The position numbers were made by a program, and so were the translations under genes. A stretch of 64,000 nucleotides of DNA from Eopsaltria australis (Eukaryota; Chordata; Aves; Passeriformes; Petroicidae), in the NCBI GenBank assembly GCA_034509425.1, contig JAVTVJ010000040.1, positions 6,559,001 through 6,623,000 on the forward strand, in the 5' to 3' direction. This document shows positions 24,501 through 35,423 of this stretch, piece by piece. Under the pieces are notes generated by a model. It ran no database searches. It was not told the DNA's origin and saw only the letters and a list, made by a program, of their open reading frames with translations. Each line of letters opens with the position of its first letter. Within the stretch, counting starts at the first letter, position 1.

Positions 24501-26730
24501 TATGTAGTGACTAATCAGAGGTGCATGGCAGTCATAATTAAGAAAACATACATCAACACTTGCCAACAGTTTTCACAAGTTAGAATGTGAGACAGCTCAG
24601 TTATTTGGTATCGTCATCATAGGTAAAGAGACAAAACCGATGTCAGACATCATGGTGGGAAACTGTGAGTAAGTGTTGGCTGGTTAATGCAAACAGCTCT
24701 GAGGCATGGCTTGGTCGTCCAACACTTGGTGTCCACATCAAAATCCTTCCCTTTTCTTCAGGGGCACTAATTGGCAAGCTCAGCCAAGGACTGAACGAAC
24801 ATGGAGGTTGAAAAGTGTGCTCCTCTCTGAAGGTGCCATAAGTAGGTCAGGGTTGAGACATATTGACAAGATAGCTTATGGAAAAATTATACTGCCTTCA
24901 AGATATATGTAATTTGGATAAATTGAGGAGCTCAGTCCCATGTGATGCCAATCCAGCTTTTACAAGTCTGAAATAAATTTCAGAAGACAAAAATTCATTG
25001 CAATAAGTTACAGTAAAGTGCCAAGTTAATGCTATATAAACCATTTATATTTTTAAGATACCTAAACACAGAGAGCACCTTGAGAACTTTTCCTTTGTCT
25101 TCATTTTGATGTACAGTAGATATTACTTTCTTCAGAATATATTATTCTTTCATAATTACAGGTATGGTGTTGCCTTTTTGAATTATAGCATGTTTGTTGA
25201 CAGTGGCCCTCTACATGCTGCTCAGTTATTTCACTTCAGCTGCTGTTACTAAAATTACTTGGGTTTCACTGGTCTCTCTTTATGCAATTGGTTCTGATAA
25301 AATCAAGATAAGGCAACTATTTCAGGATCAGATTTTGAAGGCTTCATATTGTAAAAGTTAATTTAAACAAGAGGGATCTTTTTCTGAAGAGTCTTATAGA
25401 TGCAATTTATCACTTAAAAAAAATCAGATTCACTCAGGTAAATAATGTTTTTTTTTTTCATCAAGAGTTTTGAAAGGTTATTTTACACAGAAAATGAAAA
25501 ATAATGTCCTGTATTCTATTGAGCCATTTAACTGAATGTGTCTCTCGAACCTGTTACCCAGTGCTTAGCATCCTGATTTCACAATCTTGCAATTAAATCA
25601 TGACCTTTCCCACACGACACAGTTGTTGTCTTTAATAATCTCTTTTTTTTTTTTTAAGACTCATGGCTCAAATGTCATCTCAAGTCTTATTTCCTATTCC
25701 TTGTCTGTAATTTGGCAAATAAGAATAGAACCCAGAAAAGGTTATCCATTATCAGTTACATCCTTTTGCTCAGAAGCACCATGCATTGGCAAAGACCTGA
25801 CAATTCACCAGATCTTTTCCACCTCTGATTTATAAACTATATTAATGTCCAGACCCTATAATCAACTGCAATAGAGTCTCTCTCTCATTAATGGCCTAGA
25901 TGTGTGTCAGATACATTGCACTGTAAAAAACGCTCCAGCCCATCATATTCTTTTCTGATCTGTGGTTTTGTATGCTTAACACTTTAGGAAAAGAATTATC
26001 TGACTCAGCTTTTTTTTTCCCCTAACCATGCATGAAGACCAAATTGCAGTGGTATCAGAGGGATCTCCCAATAATCAGTGCCATATAATCACAGCAATCT
26101 TTCTCCTTCCTTATTGCTCCGGGGAAATCACACTGTTCTTTTTGGGAGCTTATTTCTTCTGTGGTACTGAATCTGTGATGTTGATTAGAACTTGATGGGA
26201 TGGGGAAAAGAGGAGAGTTTTAGGGAAGTGTGGTTCCCCTTCATCTGTGCCTTGCTGGCTAAACTTGAAATGGTGTAAATAGCAACACTAAATACTTGGT
26301 CTTATAAAAAATTGTTTCCTGACACTCACTTGTGTAAAGAAAGTTACACTCTTTCATCCTTTTCATGCTCATTTAAATCTCATATTCTTCTCCAAATCAT
26401 CTGCTGTCATTAAGATATCAAGATGTTTAGTTTAGCTGGATAAATGTATAGAATTCATATGACTACTCAAATCAGTCATTCCTTTAATGAGAAGGAAATT
26501 TCCTGAAATTAGACTCTCTCAAAAAGGTTTCTAGAACTGTGACATACAGTTTGAGATAAAAATACTTGTTAATCTTCTCACACTTTTGATTTAGAAGACA
26601 CAGAACCTGGTTGTGTGCTAAAAGCATGTAATGTACCAAGAGGTTAAAAGTTTATATATGTACTATTAAATGCAGGGAGAGATTTTGGAAGCAGACAAAC
26701 CTTAGACCCAGATTTGCTCTTAATTAAGCT
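21521..26730. other. Unique AT-rich DNA, no gene seen
   Basis: No gene or transposon was recognised over this 5.2 kb. It contains a GT-rich patch (21688-21740) that runs into a GAGA-rich patch ending near 21760, and a T13 run (25643-25655). Open frames are at most about 82 codons and without domains. Confidence 0.55.
21688..21760. repeat. GT-rich then GA-rich simple sequence
   Basis: An imperfect TGTGTGTCTTTATG / TGTGTCTTTGTGTGTATATG sequence is followed by AGAGAGAGAAAG. It is a degenerate microsatellite with no clear unit. Confidence 0.7.
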
Positions 26731-27181
26731 TGACCTGTTGGAGTCAGTCCAGAGGAGGGGCACAAAAAAGACTGGGGGATGGAACGCTTTTCCTGTGAGG
26801 AAAGGCTGAGGGGGTTGAGATTGTTCAGTGTATAGAAGGGAAGGCTTCAGGAGGACAATATTGCAGCCATTCAGTACTTAAAGGTGGCTTATAAGAAAGA
26901 TGAGGACAAACTTTTTAGCAGGGCCTGTTGTGATAGGACAAGGGATAATGGCTTTAAGCCAAAAGAAGGTTGATTTAGATGACATATGAGGAAGAAAGTT
27001 TTTACTCAGTGGTGAAGCACTGGAGCAGGATGCCCAGAAAGACAACAGATACCCCATTCCTGTAAATACTGAAGGTCAGGTTGACGAGGCTCTGGGCAAC
27101 CTGTTCTAGTTGAATATGTCCCTGCTTATTGTAGGGGGTTGGATTCAATAACCTTTCAAGGCCCCTTCAAACCCAAACTCC
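26731..27181 (+). mobile_element. CR1 LINE, post-RT and 3' UTR fragment, diverged
   Basis: It begins in the region just after the RT domain (GGAGTCAGTCCAGAGGAGGG, GGAAAGGCTGAGGGGGTTG, TTCAGTACTTAAAGG). It continues through TGATAGGACAAGGGATAATG and GTTGATTTAGATGACATATG and ends near CAAGGCCCCTTCAAACCC. The final ATTCTATG units are lost or eroded. The copy is 5'-truncated, plus orientation, and more diverged than the copies at 2627 or 13335. Confidence 0.9.
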
Positions 27182-28930
27182 CCAGTGGATTTGGTCAAGT
27201 TCAATTGTGTCTTGCATTAATCAAAGTCTTAATATTGCCAATGACATTCTCTTGAGGGATCCAGCCATTTTTGGACCATAATGATATACCCATTCTAAAC
27301 TCAGTCTTTAACACAATAAATACTGCATTATATTGAGCACTAAGCTAGTCATAAATAAATCAAGGTTAAAAGAAAACAAATGGGGCAAAAATAAGCAGTC
27401 AAATGAACAACTCAGCACACAGGACCACAAGCAGCTTATGCAACCAAAATGCAGACCTGAACTCTGTGTACATGCTAGAATACAGACTTTGCATATTTTG
27501 AATCTTCCTGTAAGTCCATTTAGTAGAAAAATAAAAAGTACCACCAAAATCAGTAAAATAGAACTAGAAGCCACATTGGTGAAGGTCATCAGGAACTGGT
27601 GTGTTGGTAACATTACTTTGTGGCATGAATATTAAAAGTCATACCTGTAATGCTATTGGCCTCATGATCTCACTACATACTTGTGTGTGTACCTCACAAA
27701 TACATACCCTGTCATTTAAGCCAGATGTAGGTACCTTCTAGGAATGTAAAAGCCTGCATGTTGTAACTGAGGATGTAAAAAGGCAAAGTAGCCTTAGTTT
27801 CTTGGTGTTGTTACCTATGCAAACTTAGGTTAAAGGACTCTAAACTGGTGGGGGCAGAAAAGCAACAAGGGATCTATCTACCCCAAAGAATTTCAGGGAA
27901 CTTTAAATATCACAAGATAGTCTCTGTTCCTCTAGCAGTGGGCCACCCTGATCCCTTGATATGCAGCTTCCTCACAAGAAGACAGGCAATAAAATGTTTG
28001 TCTAATTAACAGCTCCAGGAGACCTCATGTAGAAGTTCTTATACTGAAGCAATGTCTGCTGAGCACATGAACTGAACTCCAAGCAGCTGCCCTGCACAGC
28101 ACAGAACTAAGGATTCCCCTAAAACAAGCTAAAGATGTTGCCTGAGCTTCAGTAAAGTGAGCCCTAATTGAGAGGGGAGGGACAGTTTATTCGATGCATG
28201 TGAGACCCTCATACAAGTTGAAACCCCTTTGAGAGCCTCTGGGAAGAAAAACAAATTCCCCTTGGATTTATTACCAAAAGCTACAAAAAGCCTGAGAGAT
28301 TTTCAAAATGGCTTTGTTCTAGAAAGATGAAAGGACGTAGCTCTATGAACATCAAGTGTATGAAGTTTAGTCTCTGTGGGAGAGTCATGAAGCTTGGGAA
28401 AAATACTGGTAAATGCGTAAACTTATTTGAATAAAAACCTGAAACAATTTTAAAAAAATAAAATTCTGGACCGTAGGGAATAAGTTGATGAGGGACCTAC
28501 CAAAGTCTGCATTTTGCACATTCTGCAAGATGAAGTGATAACTATACCGCAAGTGTGGCTGTTTTGAGAGGTGATGAACTGATAAGTTCAGAAAGAGGAA
28601 AAACTCCACAGTATTAAATTTCAGATAGAACAGATAAAAATATGTGAATTTTTAAAAAGCAATCTGAATACGGTGAAATGCAAAAGATCTTAGGCAACGG
28701 AAATTTGTGTGGACAGCAGAGAAAATAGTCTAGTAGAGCTGACACAGATCCTAGCATGTGACATATAATTTACTGAGAAGCACTTCTCAATACTTTCAGC
28801 TTGTTTACTCCTGCCTTTTATATTTGAACATGTGATCTACGTATTTTTTGTCATATAACTTGCCAATATTTTATGGAATTAGGATGGTGTGAGGTAAGAG
28901 GATGAAAGAAAATTTAGTTCCATTCTTAGC
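27182..28930. other. Unique DNA, no gene seen
   Basis: Two overlapping frames of about 100 codons on opposite strands lie at 27308-27635. Neither has a recognisable domain, and both are judged chance. No transposon was recognised. Confidence 0.55.
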
Positions 28931-29066
28931 GCTGCTGACTAGCTTTGAAAAAGTTACTTTAATGGTCTATGCTTTGGTCTCCAAATGTATAAAAGAAAGG
29001 TAATAATAATCTTTTTGTATGAAGTGTTTCAAAATCTCCAAATAAAGGTACAAAATCAAACCACGG
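28931..29066 (+). mobile_element. MIR-type SINE relic, 3' half
   Basis: It matches the later part of an amniote MIR-type SINE: GAAAAAGTTACTTTAATGG (as in GGGCAAGTCACTTAA), CTTTGGTCTCCAAATGTATA (as in CCTCAGTTTCCCCATCTGTA), AAGGTAATAATAAT, and GAAGTGTTTCAAAATCTCCA (as in GAAGTGCTTTGAGATCCTC). It ends AAATAAAGGTAC. The following TTA repeat sits exactly where this SINE family carries its ATT/TTA-rich 3' tail. Confidence 0.7.
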
Positions 29067-29119
29067 CATTATTGTTATTATTATTATTATTGTTGTTTTG
29101 TTGTTATTAATAATTATGA
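29067..29119. repeat. (TTA)n/(TTG)n microsatellite at a SINE tail
   Basis: Trinucleotide units of TTA with TTG interruptions immediately follow the MIR-type SINE 3' end. It probably grew from the SINE tail. Confidence 0.85.
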
Positions 29120-32100
29120 TGAATGCTTGAACTGATTGAGGTATTTTAGAGGTCATACCTATTTTACAGAAAAATATTAAAAATGGAGAAGAAAAGATCA
29201 GAAGATTGAATGCACCTCTGAACAGAAGGGAAGAAATAGCACTTACTTTATATGCAAATCTTGCAGACATTTTCTTGTCCTGGATCAAAGCTTGTTGTAC
29301 TCCTCACAAATAGCAGAATCTTAGTGAACTTGACTCTATGATATCATATTTTGAGATGGGGGTGTGGGAATAAGGCCAAATTTATATCTGTAACTTAAAT
29401 AACTGCTAGGAAAAAATCACAACGGATGACTTCTCCTTCCTATGTGTGAAGCATACTCTATATTTCCAAACTTTTATATTTAGCCCACGAAGAAGGACTA
29501 GCAATATGGGTAGTTTCGGTACACTAAGTGTGCCATCACTTTTGGCTAGGTGACTGGCTTATACAGTTCATTTAACAGGACCTAGTCTAGTCCTGTCTGA
29601 GCACAGATGCAAGGTAGTACCACAGCAGCTTTCATGGTAGATGGAAGCAGAGCAGAAAGCAGTTATGAACCAGTAGCAAGCCATCACTGAGAAGTGGCTT
29701 CAGCATTAGAGACACCTCCTTTGACATTTCCATCAGAAATCAACTTTAGATATCATGCTTTCTGACATCTGCTTAGCCAATGACTCATGAACTGAACCGC
29801 TCTCATACGCAACTCCTGACGGCAAGAAAGCCATTCAGCCTCTTGGTATTCATAGCCACAGCTGACATACAGGCAAGGCAGATTTTAAAGTCTGGAGCTC
29901 AAGTGTCAGCCCTGAGACCTGTGTCTCAGTGCTCATTTGAGACTCGAAAGTTGATTTGTTTATTCCCTTGAAGGGTTATTGCATGTTTTCTCTCCTTTTG
30001 TCAGTAGCCTTCAGAGTGACTTGTAACAGCAGCAAAAGCCATGTGGAACAGAACTGTTCCAGGGTGGATAGGGCTGATGAAGTTTTCTGAGCTCCTGTGA
30101 CTAAAGCCTGCATACCTACTGAGGAATCCTGTCACAAATGTGCTAAAAGTCTAAATCTCTGTAACTTGTCTTTCTACAGAAGCAAGTCCTAAGTGTTTGT
30201 GTCTGCCAGTTTCTGTACATGTATCTATCTGACCAGACAAGTTTTATAGAAGATTTTCAGCTGTCTGGCAGTTTTAATACTCATAAGATTCCTAAAAAGT
30301 TCACAAAAATAGACTGCTGGGAGAGGGGAGACCTTCTTGTGTCAACCTGAGGGAAAAATTTCAGATGCAAAGAAATCCTTGTCAAATGTGAAGATCCTAC
30401 CCGGGAGAAGCATTATGATGCCTCAGTGGCAGGAAGAGCATCAGTCAAAACTCTTCCACAGAGAGGCACTTCAAGATCTGACCATAGCATGCAAATCCAT
30501 GAGAAGCCAAACTTCACCAATGCTACTTTTCCTGAACCTACTAATGCACAGTAAGACAGCAGTAGGGTGCTAAGCTCCAGAATTCCTTGTCCCATTGTGG
30601 AAGCAGAGAGAAGAATAGCTTCAGGGGTGATGTGACAGCTGCAAAACAGGCAGAGAAAAGGCCCAGGAGCAGATCTGCCACAACTACCTTGATCAATGTT
30701 TGCTTAGAAACGAAGATTTATATTCCTTGTTTATATCAAGAACCTGAAGTGAAATACTGACCACTTTGAAGCTGGTGACAGATCTCCCATAACCAGGATT
30801 TCATCACAGTTCCTTTCTGTAGACTCCTCTGTGATTTGTTGTACATTAACAGCAAGGGGAAGTTAAAATGCTCTGAATCAGGAAAAATATTTCACAGAGC
30901 TAGGTAATTTGAAAAACATCTTTCATGTGTTAAGGTTTGAGCTTCTCCCAGTAATAACAAGAACTTGATCAAGCATGAACACTCCCTAGCTATCTATAGA
31001 TTTGTATGACACAACGTTAGAAATGTCATTGGCACACTTCACAGTATAATCAATACATTCTTTTTAACCTTTACGCAAGAAGGTTGGGATACAGACTAAG
31101 ATTGATAAAAAGACTCTCCTGCAGTGTGAAAGGTGCAAAACTAGAGAAAGAGCAAAACTGGGAGATTTTGTTGGCGTAATGCACAAACTCAAATGTGCTG
31201 TGTGGATTCCCAGGGGTTGCAGGTTTGAGTGTGAGCATAAATCCAAACCAAACTTTCAAAGTGAATAATCCAGATGCTTTGTCTCCTCTGGTCCCAGATT
31301 TTGTTCCCTTCTTGGGGGTATCAGTGTCTTGGCACTGTCTACATTGTCATGCTTTTTGTGATTTCCATCAGCATTCTGAAGATCTGAAGCGTTTCCTTAT
31401 TGCTCTTACTAGTTTTAATATCGGGGAGCGGACAGCAGCTCCTGTCCCACCCTCCAGCACATTGGGAAATTTATCTGGCACTAGTTCTGCCACAGCTGCT
31501 CTACCAAGGTGAGAGCAAGAAGTGCCTCAGAGTTTCTGGAGCTTTTACCCAGCAAATTCCCAAAGGTTTCCCAGCAGCTGACCAATAGAAAAAAGGAACA
31601 TTATCATCTCCACAACATGATGTTTTTTATGAATCTGAGAACAGCTGAAGTGCTTAGCAAGTGCTTTTCTTCTCCTGCTGTCTTATTAGAGGGCAGGGAT
31701 TTCTTGACTGTTGACCCTGTCCCCCATCAAAAAAAAATCTGCTGTGCCAAAGGAAATGTGCAAGTGACTGTGATGGGACCTTGTAATGACATTACAGGAT
31801 TGTGTCTTGAATATTGGCATTGAATACTTACAGCACATACTCAGTGAGCCCAAAAAGGAGCCTGATCCTATCCAGCTATAAAGACAGGGTCTCATCCCTA
31901 TTAACGCTTTTAAGTACTTCCCAGCTTATTTCTTATGTCACCAGAAACAGACTTCAATGCATCTTGGTCAACTTATTCTGTAGTTTCACTCTCTGAAAAT
32001 GTTCACTACCATATAATCTTCTTCTTTTTATTGTTGATTATCTCTGGTTATCATATGTCCCAAGGGGAAATTTATAGATTTGAAAATAGAAACTAGAAAG

Positions 32101-33056
32101 ATAAAGACTGGACTTTTTTTTTCAATGAGGACTGAAACAGAGAGATTGTTGCTTGACTCCAAAATAACTCATTTTCACAAGCAGTCCAGCTTTGGCTGCA
32201 GTAAATGTTTTATTATCTTAAGCTGTTTCATGCAATTAACAGTAGACCATCACCACTCGTAAATATATATGTATTGCAGTGATAAAAAGTCTGTTTTTCT
32301 CTTTTCTGTACAAGTTGATCCCCACAATACAGTTGATAATTGTTTCCAAGGAATCTTCCTGTAAAACAGATTTATTTTGAGGAACAAGGGTAGTGCTTAT
32401 TTTTGCCCCATTTGTTTTCTTTTAATATGAACAAACTGGAACAATTGAAAACGTGCCTTTTGCCTGCTGGCCAGTGTCTGAAGAAAAAAGTGGCAACAAA
32501 AACTGAACCAAACCTTGTTTTCCTGTTTGTGGTTTGTTATCCTATTCAGCATTGATAAATTTTTTTGTTAAAAATAATAGTGTACAGTGTTGTCATGTTG
32601 AAAACATGTAGTTTGAGCACTCTGCCTTTTGCATAAGCTAGTTTTCTGTGTGGTCTTTAGTTCAAAGAAATTAGTTTTTTATTGTATATTATTTTCTCTT
32701 CACAGGTCCCACTATGTTCCACTGTATTAGTGTAGGAAGGACAAGAGGAGCTGTCTGCAAATCAGTACTTCATGAGAAAATATTTTAAATGAATGACTCA
32801 GTAGCAGCTCACTTACTAATGCATCATGAAGTACCAGAGACATATTTGGCAATTGAGAAACAATAGAAGCCAGACAATAATTTTTGGTTTGAGAATTTGT
32901 TCACAAAAGCAAAACAAGTGACTCATAAAGATTTCAGATTATACTTGGAGACAATAAAAAAATGAAGTATTCTAACTGCAGGTCAGTGCCTACAGAAATG
33001 GACAAATTAGCCAAGAAACTGGACTTACATTGACATGTACTGATAATTTCTAAGGT
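29120..33056. other. Unique DNA with one exon candidate
   Basis: No recognised gene or transposon is present. The segment 31372-31508 (listed separately) has exon form. A strong lone acceptor TATTTTCTCTTCACAG ends at 32706, but no suitable donor and open frame follow it. Confidence 0.5.
31372..31508 (+). other. Candidate internal exon, unidentified
   Basis: The acceptor TGTGATTTCCATCAG ends at 31371 behind a pyrimidine-rich tract. A donor CCAAG|GTGAGA follows the 137-base segment. Only one frame is open: 45 codons plus two bases, Ser/Thr/Ala/Pro-rich in its second half (peptide around SSTLGNLSGTSSATAALP). Retained CpGs near 31390 and 31422-31429 are notable in this background. I do not recognise it. 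A low-complexity linker exon or a chance structure are both possible. Confidence 0.22.
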
Positions 33057-33290
33057 CTTCTTTTTCTTTTCTTTCTTTTTCTTTCTTTCAGTAAGTTCCT
33101 GTATTGAAATATTAGTTATGAGTTGATTCATAAAAGATACAGATTGAGTACATTTTGATAGTTGAGTGTTTCATTATAAATACTTCTAATGCTAGTATAT
33201 TATTAGGTAACCAAACTTTGCAGAGTATGTGTGTGTGTGCATGCTTGCATATGTGCATAAAATATATATATATATGCCTGCATATATGTA
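33057..33290. repeat. CTTT-rich tract and TG/TA simple repeats
   Basis: A CTTTCTTTTT pyrimidine tract (33057-33089) is followed, after about 135 unique bases, by GTGTGTGTGTGCATG and a (TA)n patch (33226-33290). All are degenerate microsatellites. The (TA)n core at 33260-33275 is the purest part. Confidence 0.8.
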
Positions 33291-34604
33291 TCATAATGGT
33301 GGAAAATATGTGCGTGAAGTTGTTGTTTTTTTTTTTAAAGCAATTTCTTGTCTGTAAGCTAAAGTACAAAAACCAGAATTGTGAATATCTTCAAATCCTC
33401 CAAAATAAGTATTTAAAAGTCTATATAGGTTTTAGGTAGTCAAAGTGGGACACAAATATCTTAATAAAATTTGCTGTCAGTATAAAGCATTCGCATTCTG
33501 ATTAGTAATGAGAAGGAATAAAAGTAGAGGCAAAAGTCTTCAATAAATATTGAAGGCAAACAAGATTAGCAAATGTATTGTTAATCCTGGAAAGAAACAA
33601 ATGTATTTGGCTGCAAATCCTGCATTTAGACTAGGTAATGATATACGAAGTTCTTTCTTCTTATATAAACCTGATATAAATGCCTGTAGATGCCGATATG
33701 TATGAATATGTATGTATATGTGTACCTAATGTCGCTTGCAATGTGAGACAGCTGAATATAAGAAGGATGCAGAGTCATGTATATTTTCATCCTATTTTCA
33801 TCTTATAAAATTTGCTGTTTCTTTTCCCATTGCACAGGGTTTTGCACATCAGGTAAAATTTCAGAAGAAATTAATGGAAGAGCTGCTAGTGACTAAAATC
33901 GAATCAGTATTTCACCTCCACATGACATGGTTTGCTTCCTTCCAGCTAGCATTAAATAGCAAGCGACAAATAAAGACACATTGCAATGGAACCAACCCCA
34001 ATTGTTTCTTCAGTCTATGCACTTGACAAATACCCTAAAAGAAGATGTATAAGGATTCTGTTACACTAAATTTAGTATAGGAAATCTTTAATAACTGGAA
34101 CTGACTATAATTTCCTCCTTTAGATTGTTCTGTTTCAATGTTTCATAAATCCTTGTATTGATTAGCTTTACATGGAATATTGTACAGCCCTAAACATAAG
34201 AAATTAAACTGAATGGCAGGTGAATTCTAGCAGTCCTTCCAGCCAACACAGCAAAACAACAAAGCAAAAAAAATTAAACACACAAAGTATAAATCCAAAT
34301 ATATACAAAGGAATATTAAAGCCAGTAAATGAGTCAATTGTTAAAGTTCTGAATTTTTTCTTGCTGAGTTTCTAGAACCAAAAACCTAATGGAGGAAAAA
34401 AAACCCTTTATACATACTTATGGCACGTATTAGCACTTGTTTATGAGAATTTAATACATATAAGATGTACAAATAAAATTCAATAGTAGAGATCATGAGA
34501 GAATGAAAAGTAAATTAGGAAAGCTACTTAACTGACATCTGAGAGAGATAATTCTTCTGTGAATTTTCTCCATGAAGATTTTTCTGATAGAAAGACAAAA
34601 TGGA
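33291..34604. other. Unique AT-rich DNA, no gene seen
   Basis: A 96-codon frame at 33736-34026 contains an acceptor-like TTCTTTTCCCATTGCACAG (ending 33838), but the peptide is unrecognised and the frame composition is not coding-like. A TATGTATG-type patch lies at about 33697-33722. Confidence 0.5.
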
Positions 34605-34750
34605 GGGGAATGGAATAGAATTAAAAGAAATGAAACGTAACGGAATGGAATGGAATGGAGTGGAATGGAATGGAATGGAATAGAATAGAATAGACTAGAA
34701 TAGAATAGAATAGAATAGAATAGAATAGAATAGAATAGAATAGAATAGAA
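34605..34750. repeat. GGAAT/TAGAA pentanucleotide array
   Basis: A degenerate lead-in (34605-34640) passes into about eight GGAAT-type units (34641-34680), then about fourteen near-perfect TAGAA units (34681-34750). The two blocks differ by a single base per unit (TGGAA to TAGAA), so one variant seems to have spread within the array. It abuts what looks like the 3' tail of a minus-strand CR1. Confidence 0.95.
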
Positions 34751-34797
34751 ATTTCAGGTGGAAAGGACTTATGATGATGACCTTGTCCCACTGCAAG
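34751..34797 (-). mobile_element. Probable CR1 3' tail, minus orientation
   Basis: GGTGGAAAGGACTTATGATG followed by GACCTTGTCCCACTGC resembles the reverse complement of a CR1 3' end (GGTTGGAAGGGACCTTAAAG ... ATCCAGTCCCACCCC). It lies directly against the TAGAA array, where the CR1 terminal repeats, which read TAGAATCA on this strand, would be expected. Only about 45 bases are left, so the call is tentative. Confidence 0.5.
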
Positions 34798-35282
34798 ATT
34801 CTTTATGCTTATTTCATGTGACTTTCTTCACTGCAGGCCCTGAACTTGTACTGAGCACATGAAACCTTTAAATTTCACTGTCAGAGCCCCATTTCCTCCT
34901 TTTTTGGTCAGGCAATTTCACAAAATCTACATTTTATAGACTCTAAAACATTTGTGTTTGATTTTGGATGTATGAGCAATGTGAAATTAATAGATTCCTC
35001 CACTGGGATTTTTTTCTGGATGAAAATGTATGAAAATATTTTGCAAAAAACCAAATTATTTGAAAGAACAATCCTGTATCCTGAAGAGGAATGATGCTAG
35101 CATGTTGTGGGAGGATTTTTAACAGTGCAACCATCAAGTGTTTTGAACTGCTATTCAGCTAAATAAAAATTTAGACTGAAAACATCAACACCATGAAAAC
35201 AAACTGCTATACAGATCACTCCTTACAAAGACATTTTTCAGAAGAAAGGCCTGTATGATGCTCTTTGTCTCAATGTGCCCAG

Positions 35283-35423
35283 AAGGAGAAAGGGAAGGGA
35301 TTTTTGGGAACATGGATGGGCATGCTTTTGCTCTTTCGAGACCAGCTTGTCAACGTTTTTCCTGCCCAGCGAGCACTGCCCTCGTCCTCCTGCCCTGCTC
35401 TTCTGGAGCCATTGGCCTTCTGG
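35283..35423 (+). other. Candidate internal exon in a GC-rich island, unidentified
   Basis: A pyrimidine-rich stretch ending GTGCCCAG at 35282 precedes a 141-base segment and a donor TTCTGG|GTGAGG. One frame gives 47 codons in phase 0-0 (peptide including LLLFRDQLVNVFPAQRALP). A second frame is also open. The segment is clearly more GC-rich than its surroundings and keeps four CpGs within 65 bases (35338-35390). It could be an exon, a retroposed gene fragment, or a regulatory island. I do not recognise the peptide. Confidence 0.2.

Noticed and set aside
29120..29220. Possible second, inverted MIR-type SINE after the TTA repeat (CCTATTTTACAG...)
   Set aside because: Only one short block resembles the family. 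The rest does not follow.
33838..34026. Acceptor TTCTTTTCCCATTGCACAG followed by an open frame
   Set aside because: No matching donor before the stop other than one giving a 15-base exon. The peptide is not recognised.
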